Made by a program: the position numbers and the translations under genes. Source: Pseudomonas sp. PD9R (GTDB taxonomy: Bacteria; Pseudomonadota; Gammaproteobacteria; Pseudomonadales; Pseudomonadaceae). Taken from it: DNA of 64,000 nucleotides. Of the stretch, positions 27,678 through 37,260 are shown piece after piece (position 1 is the stretch's first letter; each line of letters opens with the position of its first letter). A model generated the notes under the pieces. That model was given only the letters and a program-made list of their open reading frames with translations. It did no database searches and had not been told where the DNA came from. The DNA lies in NCBI RefSeq assembly GCF_019200975.1, contig NZ_JAHTMR010000002.1:603679-667678 (forward strand), in the 5' to 3' direction.

Positions 27678-29995
27678 GCCAGTTACCGAATAATTTCGCC
27701 CTGAGCAACCTCAGCCGCCGCGGTTTCCTCAAGGGCGTGGGCGCTACCGGAGCACTGGTGGTCGCCGCCAGTTGGGGCTGGCAAGATGCATTCGCCGAAG
27801 AGGCGCAGAAGAAGTTCGGCGCCGACGGCATGCCCCACGGCTGGGTCGATGATCCCAAGATTTACGTGAGCATCGCGGCCGATGGCACGGTGACCGTGGT
27901 CTGCAACCGTTCGGAAATGGGCCAGGGTGTGCGCACCAGCCTGAGCATGGTCGTGGCGGACGAACTGGAAGCTGACTGGGCACGGGTCAAAGTGAAGCAG
28001 GCGCCGGGCGATGAAGTGCGTTTCGGCAATCAGGATACCGACGGTTCGCGCAGCATGCGCCACTGGTACGAGCCGATGCGCCGTTGCGGTGCCGCCGCGC
28101 GGACCATGCTGGAACAGGCGGCTGCCGACCAGTGGAAAGTGCCGGTCAGCGAATGTCATGCGCAGCTGCACAAAGTCATCCACAAACCCTCCGGTCGCGA
28201 ACTGGATTACGGCGCCCTGGCCGCCGCTGCCGGTGCCTTGGCCGTACCGGCGCGTGACAGTCTGCGGCTCAAACAGCCGTCTGAATTTCGCTACATCGGC
28301 AAGGAAGGCACCAAGGCCATCGACGGTGACGATATCGTCAACGGTCGTGCGGTGTACGGCGCCGATGTGCATTTCGACGGCATGTTGTTCGCCACCATTG
28401 CCCGCCCTGCGGTATATGGCGGCAAGGTCAAAAGCTTCGATGCCAGCGCCGCGATGAAAGTCCCGGGCGTGATTAAGGTGGTGCAGATCGAAAGCCGGCC
28501 GTTGCCATCGGAGTTCCAACCATTGGGCGGCATCGCCGTTGTGGCCAGCAATACCTGGGCGGCAATCAAGGGCCGTGAAGCACTGACCATCGAGTGGGAC
28601 GACGGCGCCAACGCCAGTTACGACTCGATCGCCTACCGCAAGGAACTGGAAGCCGCCTCGCTCAAACCGGGCAAAGTGGTGCGCAACACCGGCAATATCG
28701 ACGAAGCCATGAGCAGCGCCGGCAGCACGCTGGAAGCCTCCTATTATCTGCCGCATTTATCGCAGTCGCCGATGGAGCCGATGGTCGCCATTGCGCGCTA
28801 CAAGGATGGCATGTGCGAAGCCTGGGGCCCGAGTCAGGCGCCGCAGGTCACCCGCACACGCATTGGCGAACGCCTGGGCCTGCCGTTCGATAACGTCACC
28901 TTCAATGTCACCTTGTTGGGCGGCGGTTTCGGTCGCAAGTCCAAACCGGACTTCATCATCGAAGCGGCGATCCTTGCCAAGGAATTCCCTGGCAAGGCTG
29001 TGCGGGTGCAATGGACCCGTGAAGACGACATCCATTGTTCTTACTTCCACACCGTATCCGCCGAATACCTCAAAGCGAGCCTGAACAAGGATGGCCTGCC
29101 ATCCGGCTGGTTGCACCGCACGGTGGCACCGAGCATTACCGCATTGTTCGCACCGGGGATGAATCACGAGGCAGCGTTCGAGTTGGGCATGGGTTTTACC
29201 AACATGGCGTACGCGATTCCCAATGTGCGCCTGGAAAACCCCGAAGCGACCGTCCACACCCGCGTCGGTTGGTATCGCTCGGTGTCGAACATTCCCCATG
29301 GCTTTGCGATTCAGAGTTTCGTCGATGAATTGGCGCACAAGGCCGGGCAGGACCCGCTCAAGTACCAGATCAAATTGCTCGGCCCCGATCGTAAGATCGA
29401 TCCGAGCACGTTGAGTGACGAGTGGAATTACGGCGAATCACCCGAGCGTTATCCGATCGATACCGCGCGCTTGCGTACGGTGCTGGAAACCGCCGCCAAA
29501 GCCGCCGGTTGGGGGCGCGAATTGCCGAAAGGGCGTGGCCTGGGCCTGGCGGTGCATTACAGCTTCGTGACGTACGTGGCGGCGGTGATTGAAGTCGAAG
29601 TCAAAGACGATGGCACATTGATCGTGCACAAGGCGGATATCGCTGTGGATTGCGGGCCGCAGATCAACCCCGAGCGCATTCGCGCGCAGTTCGAGGGTGC
29701 TTGTGTCATGGGCCTGGGCAACGCCGTGCTGGGTGAGATCAGCTTCAAGGACGGCAAGGTCCAGCAGGATAATTTCCACATGTACGAAGTGGCGCGCATG
29801 TCCCTGGCGCCGAAGCAGGTCGCCGTGCATCTGGTCACACCGCCAGGCAACGTACCGTTGGGCGGCGTCGGCGAGCCGGGTGTGCCGCCGATTGCGCCGG
29901 CGCTGTGTAATGCAATTTTCGCCGCTACCGGCAAACGTATCCGCAGCCTGCCGGTCCGTTATCAGTTGCAGGATTGGCAGAAGGCCGGCGTCTGA
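27674..29995 (+). CDS. Molybdopterin-binding subunit (isoquinoline 1-oxidoreductase beta-like)
   Basis: 773 aa. Tat signal with SRRGFLKGVG and a hydrophobic stretch ending near DAFA (about residue 38) suggests export to the periplasm with the small subunit. Two aldehyde-oxidase/xanthine-dehydrogenase domain segments follow, with LGGGFGRKSKPDF and GGVGEPGVPPIAPAL near the C-terminus holding the catalytic Glu. Likely oxidises an aldehyde or N-heterocycle. The downstream XdhC and MobA-like genes fit its cofactor maturation. Confidence 0.92.
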   Translation: MSQLPNNFALSNLSRRGFLKGVGATGALVVAASWGWQDAFAEEAQKKFGADGMPHGWVDDPKIYVSIAADGTVTVVCNRSEMGQGVRTSLSMVVADELEADWARVKVKQAPGDEVRFGNQDTDGSRSMRHWYEPMRRCGAAARTMLEQAAADQWKVPVSECHAQLHKVIHKPSGRELDYGALAAAAGALAVPARDSLRLKQPSEFRYIGKEGTKAIDGDDIVNGRAVYGADVHFDGMLFATIARPAVYGGKVKSFDASAAMKVPGVIKVVQIESRPLPSEFQPLGGIAVVASNTWAAIKGREALTIEWDDGANASYDSIAYRKELEAASLKPGKVVRNTGNIDEAMSSAGSTLEASYYLPHLSQSPMEPMVAIARYKDGMCEAWGPSQAPQVTRTRIGERLGLPFDNVTFNVTLLGGGFGRKSKPDFIIEAAILAKEFPGKAVRVQWTREDDIHCSYFHTVSAEYLKASLNKDGLPSGWLHRTVAPSITALFAPGMNHEAAFELGMGFTNMAYAIPNVRLENPEATVHTRVGWYRSVSNIPHGFAIQSFVDELAHKAGQDPLKYQIKLLGPDRKIDPSTLSDEWNYGESPERYPIDTARLRTVLETAAKAAGWGRELPKGRGLGLAVHYSFVTYVAAVIEVEVKDDGTLIVHKADIAVDCGPQINPERIRAQFEGACVMGLGNAVLGEISFKDGKVQQDNFHMYEVARMSLAPKQVAVHLVTPPGNVPLGGVGEPGVPPIAPALCNAIFAATGKRIRSLPVRYQLQDWQKAGV

Positions 29996-30978
29996 TGGAC
30001 AGTGCCGATCTGAACGTCCTGCGCAGCGTACTGGAGTGGCGCCGCGCGGGTCAGCGGGTTGTGCTGTACAGCGTGGTCCAGACTTGGGGTACCGCGCCCC
30101 GGGCACCTGGCGCCATGTTGGCGTTGCGCGAGGACGGCGTGGTGATTGGCTCGGTCTCTGGTGGCTGCGTCGAAGACGACCTGATTGCCCGGTTGCATGA
30201 CGGTCGGATTGCGGCCGACGGACCGCCGGTTCAGTTGATCACCTATGGCGTGAGCCGAGAGGAGGCAGCGCGCTTCGGTTTGCCCTGCGGCGGTACGTTG
30301 CGCCTGACCGAGGAGCGTGTCGGCGACCCGACATGGGTCGCCGAGTTGCTGGCGCGCTGCGAGGCACATGAAATCGTCGCCCGTTCCCTGGATATCGCGA
30401 CCGGTGAGGTGGTTCTACAGCCAGCGAGCAAGGCCGACGTTCTGGCGTTTGACGAGAAAACTTTGCGCGCCATCTACGGGCCCCGCTGGCGATTGTTGTT
30501 GATCGGCGCGGGGCAACTGTCGCGTTATGTTGCCGAAATGGCGCGCCTGCTGGATTTCGAAGTGCTGATCTGTGATCCGCGCACCGAGTTCGTCTATGGC
30601 TGGGAAGAACAGCACGGCCGATTTGTCTCGGGCATGCCTGACGAAGCGGTGCTGAACATCCAGACCGACGAACGCACGGCCATCGTTGCCCTGACTCACG
30701 ATCCGCGTCTGGATGATATGGCCTTGCTGACTGCCCTCGACTCCCGGGCCTTTTACGTCGGCGCGCTGGGCTCGCGGGTTAACAGCCAGAAGCGCCGGGA
30801 GAATCTGGCTCAACTCGGCTTGTCGCCACAGGCCATCGACCGGTTGCACGGCCCGATCGGCTTGCACATTGGTAGCCACAGCCCTGCAGAAATTGCCTTG
30901 TCGTTGATGTCTGAAATTGTGGCGATCAAAAATGGCGTCGAGCTGAAACAGAAGAAACCCGCGCAGGAGGGCGTATGA
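29995..30978 (+). CDS. XdhC/CoxI-family molybdenum cofactor maturation protein
   Basis: 327 aa from the ATG at 29995, overlapping the large-subunit stop (TGATG). The N-terminal XdhC/CoxI domain (about residues 10-75) has GSVSGGCVEDDL and a mid-part GLPCGGTLRL. The C-terminal Rossmann domain (about 165-310) has LLIGAGQLSRYVAEMA and GALGSRVNSQKRREN. Family role: protects and sulfurates the Mo cofactor before insertion. Serves the Ior-like hydroxylase of the same operon. Confidence 0.92.
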   Translation: MDSADLNVLRSVLEWRRAGQRVVLYSVVQTWGTAPRAPGAMLALREDGVVIGSVSGGCVEDDLIARLHDGRIAADGPPVQLITYGVSREEAARFGLPCGGTLRLTEERVGDPTWVAELLARCEAHEIVARSLDIATGEVVLQPASKADVLAFDEKTLRAIYGPRWRLLLIGAGQLSRYVAEMARLLDFEVLICDPRTEFVYGWEEQHGRFVSGMPDEAVLNIQTDERTAIVALTHDPRLDDMALLTALDSRAFYVGALGSRVNSQKRRENLAQLGLSPQAIDRLHGPIGLHIGSHSPAEIALSLMSEIVAIKNGVELKQKKPAQEGV

Positions 30979-31565
30979 GTGAGGACATTGGTGTCGTCGT
31001 TCTGGCAGCGGGGCTGGGCAGTCGCTTTCGACAGGTAGCCGGCGCTGAGAAAGACAAGTTGCTGGCTGATTGCACGGGACGAGATGGCGCTGTCCGTTCG
31101 GTGATCGAGCATGTGCTGATGAATTTGCCGGTCACATTGGGCGAGCGTGTGCTGGTGACCACCGCTGATCGCCCCCAAGTAATCCGCATGGCCAAGGCTT
31201 ACGATTGCGAGGTCGTGCTGATCGAGTCGACCGGGATGGGCGACAGCATTGCAGCCGGTGTCTCGGCGTGTGCGCAAATGGGTGGCTGGTTGGTGGTGCT
31301 GGGGGATATGCCGTTTATCCTGCCGTCGAGTATTGAACGTGTAGTGGCGCAGGTTGCTGATGATTGCATCAGCGTGCCGGTGCAGGACGGAGAGTACGGG
31401 CATCCGGTGGGTTTTGGACGCAACTTTTGTTCGGGATTGATTGCGTTGACTGGAGATCGAGGGGCCAAGCCGTTGTTTGCGCAGGGGCGGGTGGTTGCGG
31501 TGACGGTGGATGATCCCGGGGTTTTGTGGGATGTGGATGTGCCGGAGAAGTTGGTGTTTGTGTAA
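30975..31565 (+). CDS. MobA-like nucleotidyltransferase (MocA type)
   Basis: 196 aa, ATGA overlap with the XdhC gene. The NTP-transferase N-terminal motif LAAGLGSRF (about residues 10-18) lacks the exact MobA GGxSxRMG pattern and looks like the MocA/NboR branch that cytidylylates molybdopterin (MCD cofactor). VVLGDMPFILP is the Asp-containing metal site. Predicted last step of cofactor preparation for the Ior-like enzyme; cytosine as the nucleobase is inferred from family habit. Confidence 0.88.
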   Translation: MSEDIGVVVLAAGLGSRFRQVAGAEKDKLLADCTGRDGAVRSVIEHVLMNLPVTLGERVLVTTADRPQVIRMAKAYDCEVVLIESTGMGDSIAAGVSACAQMGGWLVVLGDMPFILPSSIERVVAQVADDCISVPVQDGEYGHPVGFGRNFCSGLIALTGDRGAKPLFAQGRVVAVTVDDPGVLWDVDVPEKLVFV

Positions 31566-31570
31566 AGATC

Positions 31571-31647
31571 AAAAGATCGCAGCCTTCGGCAGCTCCTACA
31601 GGGGGATCGCGTTTCCATGTGGGAGCTGCCGAAGGCTGCGATGTTTT
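31571..31647. repeat. Dispersed palindromic repeat, copy 5
   Basis: AAAAGATCGCAGCCTTCGGC / GCCGAAGGCTGCGATGTTTT arms (one substitution in the right arm). Located between the convergent MobA-like and rne genes. Confidence 0.9.
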
Positions 31648-31665
31648 GATCTTTTGTTTGGACGT

Positions 31666-31703
31666 AAAAAAGCCCCGCCTGGGATCACCAGACGGGGCTT
31701 TTT
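31666..31703 (-). terminator. Rho-independent terminator of rne
   Basis: AAAAAGCCCCG-CCTGGGATCACCAGA-CGGGGCTTTTT: perfect GC stem with A/T runs on both sides, 15 bp after the rne stop. It can also serve the MobA-like operon on the other strand. Confidence 0.92.
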
Positions 31704-31717
31704 AGTGGCCGATGGAA

Positions 31718-34700
31718 TCAGACGAGTGGTTTAGGCTCGTGCTCTTTTTCCAGGGCTTGTTCGTGTTGCTCTACCGCTTCCTGAACGGAACGCGGTGCTT
31801 CTTCGATGACCGCTTCGGCTTGCTCGGCAACCACTTCGGAAGCCGGGGCAGGTGCTGCCTCAACCGCTTCAGCGACAACCACTTCAGCCGGAGTAGCAGC
31901 GGCAGCGGCAGCCAGTTCGGCTTCCTTCTGCTGGCGCTCTTCTTCACGCTTGCGACGACGCACTTCACGTGGGTCATTCGGTGCGCGGCCACTTGGGGTC
32001 AGGGCGCTGGCAGCTGCGGCTTCGACCACTGGTGCGGCCACTTCGGCAACCACCGGCGCTTCAACCACAGGGGCAGGCTCTGCAGCGGCAACCACTGGCT
32101 CGGAGACCATCGCTTGCGCCACTTCAGCTTCAGCGACTGGCGCTGGTGCCGGAGTTTCGGTGACGACTGGCTCGGCAACCCAGTTGAATGCTGTTTGCTC
32201 TTCGCGAACTTCACGAACCGCTTCGGTCACGGTTTCAGTCACGGTTTCAGCAACCGGTTCTGCAACCACGGCTGGCTCAGCAGCAGCTTCAACCACAGGC
32301 TGTGCTTCAGGCGCTTGAGCAACTTCGATTTCCGGCGAGGCGGTTGCTTCGACCGGAGTCATCGCTTCAACAACTGGCGCTTCAACTGGAGCAGTTTCCA
32401 GGGTGGCGGCAGTGGCGCGCTCGGCTTGCTCGTTGGCCTGTGCTTCGGCCGGAGCGCTGATCACGGTGCTGGCAACAGCGGCGGTAACAGCCAGGCCTGC
32501 GGCCAGATCGGCAGCGCTTGGCGCTTCGTTGCCTTCGCCGGGTTCGGATTCGGATTCTTCCGAACCTTCGATTACGTTGCCGTTGGCATCGCGTTGACGC
32601 TCGCGACGGTTGCTGCGACGACGCTGGCCACGGGAGCGACGGCGTGGGCGATCGCCTTCGGCGCCGTCCTGACCATCATCCTGCAGTTGCTCTTCGTTGG
32701 TTGGCAGCTCTTCTTCTTCGGCAGCGGCGGCAGCGGCTTGCTCGGCACGTGGTTGACGTTCTTCACGCGGTGGACGTGGAGCGCGTTCTTCGCGTGGCTG
32801 GCGAGCTGGACGTTCTTCAGTGGTAGCAGCAACGGCAGCAACAGCGGCTGGAGCAGAAGCATCCAGAGGCTCACGCAGTTCACGCACGCGTTCTTCACGC
32901 TCGCCACGTGGCTTGCGGTCTTCACGCGGTGCACGCGGTGCACGTTCTTCACGTGGAGCGCGTGGTGCGCGTTCTTCGCGAGCTACGGCTGGTGTTTCTT
33001 CACGGGCTTCGCGTGGCTGGCGCTCTTCGCGCGGTTCACGTGGTGCGCGTTCTTCACGCGGTGCACGTTCTTCACGTGGCTTGCGCTCTTCATCGCGGCG
33101 ACCATTACGGTTGCGGCTTTGCTGACGACCGTTGCGACGCTCATCGTTACGGGCCGGACGCTCGGCAGCCGGTTTTTCAACCACGACCGGAGCAGCAGGC
33201 TCTTCCTTGGTGGCGAACAGGCTGACCAGCGACTTCACCAGGCCTTTGAACAGGCTTGGCTCTGGCGCAGCGATCGGCGCGGCAACCGGAGCGGCCACGA
33301 CTTCGGTCGGAACCGGAGCGTTGGCTCGGGCCGGAGCCGTCTTGACCGCGGCTTCCTGGCGAACCAGGGTGCGGGTCGCAGCGGCTGGCTGGACTTCTTC
33401 CACTTCAGCAGCGGCAGCAGCGATTTCGTAGCTGGACTGGCCGACTGCGGCTTCCGGGCTGTCATCGCGCAGACGCTGAACTTCGAAGTGCGGCGTTTCG
33501 AGGTGATCGTTCGGCAGAATGACGATGCGGGCACGGGTGCGCAGTTCGATCTTGGTGATCGAGTTGCGTTTTTCGTTGAGCAGGAACGCGGCAACCGGGA
33601 TCGGCACTTGGGCACGAACTTCGGCGGTGCGGTCTTTCAGGGCTTCTTCTTCGATCAGGCGCAGGATCGCCAGCGACAGCGACTCGACATCACGGATGAT
33701 GCCGGTGCCGTTGCAGCGCGGGCAAACGATGCCACTGCTTTCGCCCAGGGATGGACGCAGGCGCTGACGCGACATTTCCAGCAGGCCGAAGCGCGAGATG
33801 CGACCGACTTGCACGCGAGCGCGGTCGGCTTCCAGGCATTCGCGGACTTTCTCTTCCACGGCGCGCTGGTTCTTGGCAGGGGTCATGTCGATGAAGTCGA
33901 TGACGATCAGGCCGCCGATGTCGCGCAGACGCAACTGACGGGCGATTTCTTCGGCGGCTTCAAGGTTGGTCTGCAGGGCGGTTTCTTCGATGTCGCTGCC
34001 TTTGGTGGCGCGCGCCGAGTTGATGTCGATGGACACCAGGGCTTCGGTCGGATCGATGACGATGGAACCGCCGGAAGGCAGTTCAACGACACGCTGGAAA
34101 GCGGTCTCGATCTGGCTTTCGATCTGGAAACGGTTGAACAGCGGAACGCTGTCTTCGTAGAGCTTGATCTTGCTGGCGTACTGCGGCATCACCTGGCGGA
34201 TGAAGGTCAGGGCTTCGTCCTGGGCTTCAACGCTGTCGATCAGTACTTCGCCGATGTCCTGGCGCAGGTAATCGCGGATGGCGCGGATGATCACGTTGCT
34301 TTCCTGGTAGATCAGGAATGGCGCGGAACGATCCAGCGACGCTTCTTTGATGGCGGTCCAGAGTTGCAGCAGGTAGTCGAGGTCCCACTGCATTTCTTCG
34401 CTGCTGCGGCCCAGGCCGGCAGTACGCACGATCAGACCCATGTCGGCCGGGGCAACCAGACCGTTCAGGGCTTCACGCAGTTCGTTGCGCTCTTCACCTT
34501 CGATGCGACGGGAGATACCGCCAGCACGCGGGTTATTCGGCATCAGCACCAGGTAACGACCGGCCAGGCTGATGAAGGTGGTCAGGGCGGCGCCCTTGTT
34601 GCCACGTTCTTCTTTTTCGACCTGAACGATAACTTCCTGGCCTTCGCTCAGGACGTCCTTGATGTTGACGCGGCCTTCGGGGGCTTTCTTGAAGTATTCG

Positions 34701-34924
34701 CGGGAGATTTCTTTGAGGGGCAGGAAGCCATGGCGCTCAGAGCCAAAATCGACAAAGGCAGCCTCAAGGCTTGGCTCGATGCGAGTAATCCGGCCTTTAT
34801 AGATGTTGGCCTTCTTCTGCTCGCGTGCACCGGATTCGATGTCCAGGTCGTAGAGGCGTTGGCCATCTACCAGTGCAACACGCAACTCTTCGGGTTGAGT
34901 TGCGTTAATCAGCATTCTTTTCAT
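31718..34924 (-). CDS. rne: Ribonuclease E
   Basis: 1068 aa from the ATG at 34924 ([21 protein letters not shown]). Essential endoribonuclease and degradosome scaffold. N-terminal half: S1 RNA-binding domain (about residues 35-120), DNase-like catalytic core with [13 protein letters not shown] and [13 protein letters not shown], and the zinc link CPRCNGTG near residue 405. The C-terminal half (about 530-1068) is low-complexity: Arg/Glu/Pro repeats of the type [13 protein letters not shown], a [17 protein letters not shown]-binding patch and an Ala/Val/Glu/Pro-rich region, ending KEHEPKPLV. It is disordered by composition. The antisense frame is open for over 1100 codons only because of that composition. 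Confidence 0.97.
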   Translation of the reverse strand: MKRMLINATQPEELRVALVDGQRLYDLDIESGAREQKKANIYKGRITRIEPSLEAAFVDFGSERHGFLPLKEISREYFKKAPEGRVNIKDVLSEGQEVIVQVEKEERGNKGAALTTFISLAGRYLVLMPNNPRAGGISRRIEGEERNELREALNGLVAPADMGLIVRTAGLGRSSEEMQWDLDYLLQLWTAIKEASLDRSAPFLIYQESNVIIRAIRDYLRQDIGEVLIDSVEAQDEALTFIRQVMPQYASKIKLYEDSVPLFNRFQIESQIETAFQRVVELPSGGSIVIDPTEALVSIDINSARATKGSDIEETALQTNLEAAEEIARQLRLRDIGGLIVIDFIDMTPAKNQRAVEEKVRECLEADRARVQVGRISRFGLLEMSRQRLRPSLGESSGIVCPRCNGTGIIRDVESLSLAILRLIEEEALKDRTAEVRAQVPIPVAAFLLNEKRNSITKIELRTRARIVILPNDHLETPHFEVQRLRDDSPEAAVGQSSYEIAAAAAEVEEVQPAAATRTLVRQEAAVKTAPARANAPVPTEVVAAPVAAPIAAPEPSLFKGLVKSLVSLFATKEEPAAPVVVEKPAAERPARNDERRNGRQQSRNRNGRRDEERKPREERAPREERAPREPREERQPREAREETPAVAREERAPRAPREERAPRAPREDRKPRGEREERVRELREPLDASAPAAVAAVAATTEERPARQPREERAPRPPREERQPRAEQAAAAAAEEEELPTNEEQLQDDGQDGAEGDRPRRRSRGQRRRSNRRERQRDANGNVIEGSEESESEPGEGNEAPSAADLAAGLAVTAAVASTVISAPAEAQANEQAERATAATLETAPVEAPVVEAMTPVEATASPEIEVAQAPEAQPVVEAAAEPAVVAEPVAETVTETVTEAVREVREEQTAFNWVAEPVVTETPAPAPVAEAEVAQAMVSEPVVAAAEPAPVVEAPVVAEVAAPVVEAAAASALTPSGRAPNDPREVRRRKREEERQQKEAELAAAAAATPAEVVVAEAVEAAPAPASEVVAEQAEAVIEEAPRSVQEAVEQHEQALEKEHEPKPLV

Positions 34925-35560
34925 GTAGTACCGTCGGTTTCCGGGCTGCCGGAAACGGCGTTCGGCACACACGACTTCTCACGGTCGGTGTCAGGTGCGT
35001 CAGGAGTGGTTGGACACTCCAGTGTCTAGCGAACCCCGACCAATTGGGCCGGTGTTGCGACGTACGCGTCCTGCTTGCTGTGGCTACTTAAGCACTCAGT
35101 CAGGAGGAGGAATCAACCAGCGGCTGTGGACGAGATGAAGCGTCTTGATAAAGCCTATTGCTACACAGTCCAGCGGTTGTGCATCTCCACCCTACACGTA
35201 TCCCTGATAATTCGGGTGCTGCCGCGCGCAGAATCCGCAGCGGGTTGGCATTTACCGTGAGCTCCGAAAGGGGAGGTCACGCATCATGGCTAATTTAGGC
35301 GTTGTTTCCGAAGCGTTCGCTCGGGGTCATTCGCAGCTGACTGCACTTTGTGAACTGGCCGTGAATATTGGCTCGTAAAGCGAGTGAAAACCCTGCTTTG
35401 CGGCTTGATTCAGGCCTCATGTCACCTGCGCTCGTTACACCTGCAAACTCCACCGTTACGTAGCGAAAGCCCCGTAGGACGGCCTCGCGCCCTGGTGAAT
35501 TGCGTTGGTCAGGGTCGGTTTTTGACCGTTAGTCCGCTGTCCAGGCCGCTTTTGGCGGCG
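34925..35560 (-). promoter_or_regulatory. Long 5' leader of rne mRNA
   Basis: About 640 nt with no gene between the predicted rne promoter and its ATG. No coding frame on either strand is convincing. Short inverted repeats are present (for example GTGAGCTCC...GGAGGTCAC at 35258-35280). By analogy with the enterobacterial rne leader, which lets RNase E control its own mRNA, this is probably a feedback element; the structure itself was not folded. Confidence 0.6.
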
Positions 35561-35566
35561 TTCGCG

Positions 35567-35595
35567 ACTATAGCAGCAATGATTAAGTGCTTCAA
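35567..35595 (-). promoter_or_regulatory. Predicted sigma-70 promoter of rne
   Basis: On the minus strand: -35 TTGAAG (35595-35590), a 17-bp spacer and -10 TATAGT (35572-35567). Transcription would start near 35560, giving the long leader. The promoter lies within 60 bp of the divergent rluC start. Confidence 0.7.
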
Positions 35596-35624
35596 TTCCA
35601 TAAAAAATTGTTATCATCCGCGCC

Positions 35625-36587
35625 ATGACGACTACTGCCCCCTCGACCCCAGGCGTACAACTGCTTGAGGTCTCGCCGGAATATGCCGGCCAACGTATTG
35701 ATAACTTCCTTCTCGCGCGGCTCAAAGGCGTGCCCAAGACCTTGATTTATCGCATTTTGCGCAAAGGCGAAGTGCGAGTGAACAAAGGTCGGATCAAGCC
35801 CGAATACAAGCTGCAGGCGGGCGATATCGTGCGCGTGCCGCCGGTTCGTGTGCCTGAGCGCGACGAGCCGGTGCCATTGGCGCAAGGTCTGCTCCAGCGG
35901 CTTGAAGCCTCGATTGTCTTCGAAGACAAGGCGTTGATCGTGATCAACAAGCCTTGCGGCATCGCTGTTCACGGCGGGAGCGGCTTGACCTACGGCGTTA
36001 TCGAAGCCTTTCGTCAGTTGCGTCCGGATTGCAAGGAGCTTGAACTGGTCCACCGTCTCGACCGAGACACCTCTGGCCTGCTGATGATCGCCAAGAAGCG
36101 CAGCATGCTGCGTCACTTGCACACGGCGTTGCGCGGTGATGGCGTCGATAAGCGCTATATGGCGCTGGTCCGCGGTAACTGGGCGAGTTCGATCAAGCAA
36201 GTCCGTGCATCGCTGGGCAAGAGCAATCTGCGCTCCGGCGAGCGCATGGTCGAGGTCGACGAGGAAGAGGGCAAGGAATCTGTGACCGTGTTCAAAGTCC
36301 TGCGTCGGTTCGGTGACTTTGCCACCATGATCGAAGCCAGGCCGATCACCGGCCGCACTCACCAGATCCGTGTTCACACCTTGCACGCCGGGCATTGCAT
36401 TGCTGGCGATACCAAGTACGGCGATGAAGGGTTCAGTAAAGAAATTCGTGATCTTGGCGGCAAGCGCCTGTTCCTGCATGCGTACATGCTGACCGTGCCG
36501 TTGCCCGATGGTGGCGAGCTGAAGCTTCAGGCGCCGGTCGACGAAATGTGGGCCAAGACCGTGGAGCGCTTGAGTGCACCCCTCTGA
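35625..36587 (+). CDS. rluC: 23S rRNA pseudouridine synthase RluC
   Basis: 320 aa. N-terminal S4 RNA-binding domain (about residues 22-85), then the RluA-type synthase domain with the catalytic Asp in [11 protein letters not shown] (about residue 148) and GRTHQIRVH. Modifies uridines of 23S rRNA (955, 2504 and 2580 in E. coli). Its 3' end overlaps the HAD gene by 14 bases. The position next to rne is conserved in gamma-proteobacteria. Confidence 0.96.
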   Translation: MTTTAPSTPGVQLLEVSPEYAGQRIDNFLLARLKGVPKTLIYRILRKGEVRVNKGRIKPEYKLQAGDIVRVPPVRVPERDEPVPLAQGLLQRLEASIVFEDKALIVINKPCGIAVHGGSGLTYGVIEAFRQLRPDCKELELVHRLDRDTSGLLMIAKKRSMLRHLHTALRGDGVDKRYMALVRGNWASSIKQVRASLGKSNLRSGERMVEVDEEEGKESVTVFKVLRRFGDFATMIEARPITGRTHQIRVHTLHAGHCIAGDTKYGDEGFSKEIRDLGGKRLFLHAYMLTVPLPDGGELKLQAPVDEMWAKTVERLSAPL

Positions 36588-37236
36588 TTACAAGCTGCTG
36601 ATTTTCGATTGGGATGGCACGCTGGCCGATTCCATTGGTCGGATTGTCGAGGCGATGCACGTGGCGTCCGAGCGGTCCGGTTTTGAGTTGCGCGATGATT
36701 TTGCGGTCAAGGGCATTATCGGTCTCGGTCTGCCGGAGGCGATTCGCACCCTGTATCCGGAAATCGGCGATGCCGAACTGGTAGCTTTTCGGCAGCACTA
36801 TGCGGATCACTACATTGCTTCGGAAGCGGTGCCTTCGCCGTTGTTCGAGGGTGTAGTCGAGTCGCTCGAGGCGTTTCGTGCCGAGGGCTTTCATTTGGCT
36901 GTGGCGACCGGCAAGGCACGTCGCGGGCTTGATCGGGTGTTGAAGTCCCACGGTTGGGAAGGTTACTTCGACATCACTCGTGCGGCCGACGAGACAGCGA
37001 GCAAGCCGCACCCGCTGATGCTTGAGCAAATTCTTGCGCATTGCGAGGTGGCTCCTGCGCAAGCATTGATGGTCGGTGATTCGTCCTTCGATTTACAGAT
37101 GGCGCGCAATGCCGGTATGGATTCGGTGGCGGTCAGCTATGGCGCTCAGTCGATCGATGCGTTGAAGCTGTTCGAGCCACGTTTGGCGATTGATCGCTTT
37201 TCAGAATTGCATGCCTGGCTGAGTCAGCGGGCTTAA
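36574..37236 (+). CDS. HAD-IA hydrolase (phosphoglycolate-phosphatase-like)
   Basis: 220 aa from a GTG at 36574 inside the end of rluC. HAD motifs: DWDGTLADS (nucleophile Asp near residue 12), [11 protein letters not shown] (motif II), KPHPLML (motif III Lys) and [14 protein letters not shown] (motif IV). A C1-type cap lies between motifs I and II. Small-molecule phosphatase; the substrate is unresolved. Cotranscribed with rluC and followed by sppA after 24 bp. Confidence 0.92.
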   Translation: MHPSDYKLLIFDWDGTLADSIGRIVEAMHVASERSGFELRDDFAVKGIIGLGLPEAIRTLYPEIGDAELVAFRQHYADHYIASEAVPSPLFEGVVESLEAFRAEGFHLAVATGKARRGLDRVLKSHGWEGYFDITRAADETASKPHPLMLEQILAHCEVAPAQALMVGDSSFDLQMARNAGMDSVAVSYGAQSIDALKLFEPRLAIDRFSELHAWLSQRA

Positions 37237-37260
37237 TACGTTGTTGCTGGGGTAAATGGC

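Noticed and set aside
31712..35029. 1105-codon open frame on the + strand opposite rne
   Set aside because: It has low-complexity Gly/Phe/Arg and Thr/Phe/Ala runs that mirror the Arg/Glu/Pro repeats of RNase E in the other frame, no ribosome site and no recognisable domain. It is a shadow of rne.
35600..35630. TATCAT at 35612 as a -10 box for rluC
   Set aside because: No acceptable -35 at the right distance, and the start point would fall on the ATG; evidence too weak.
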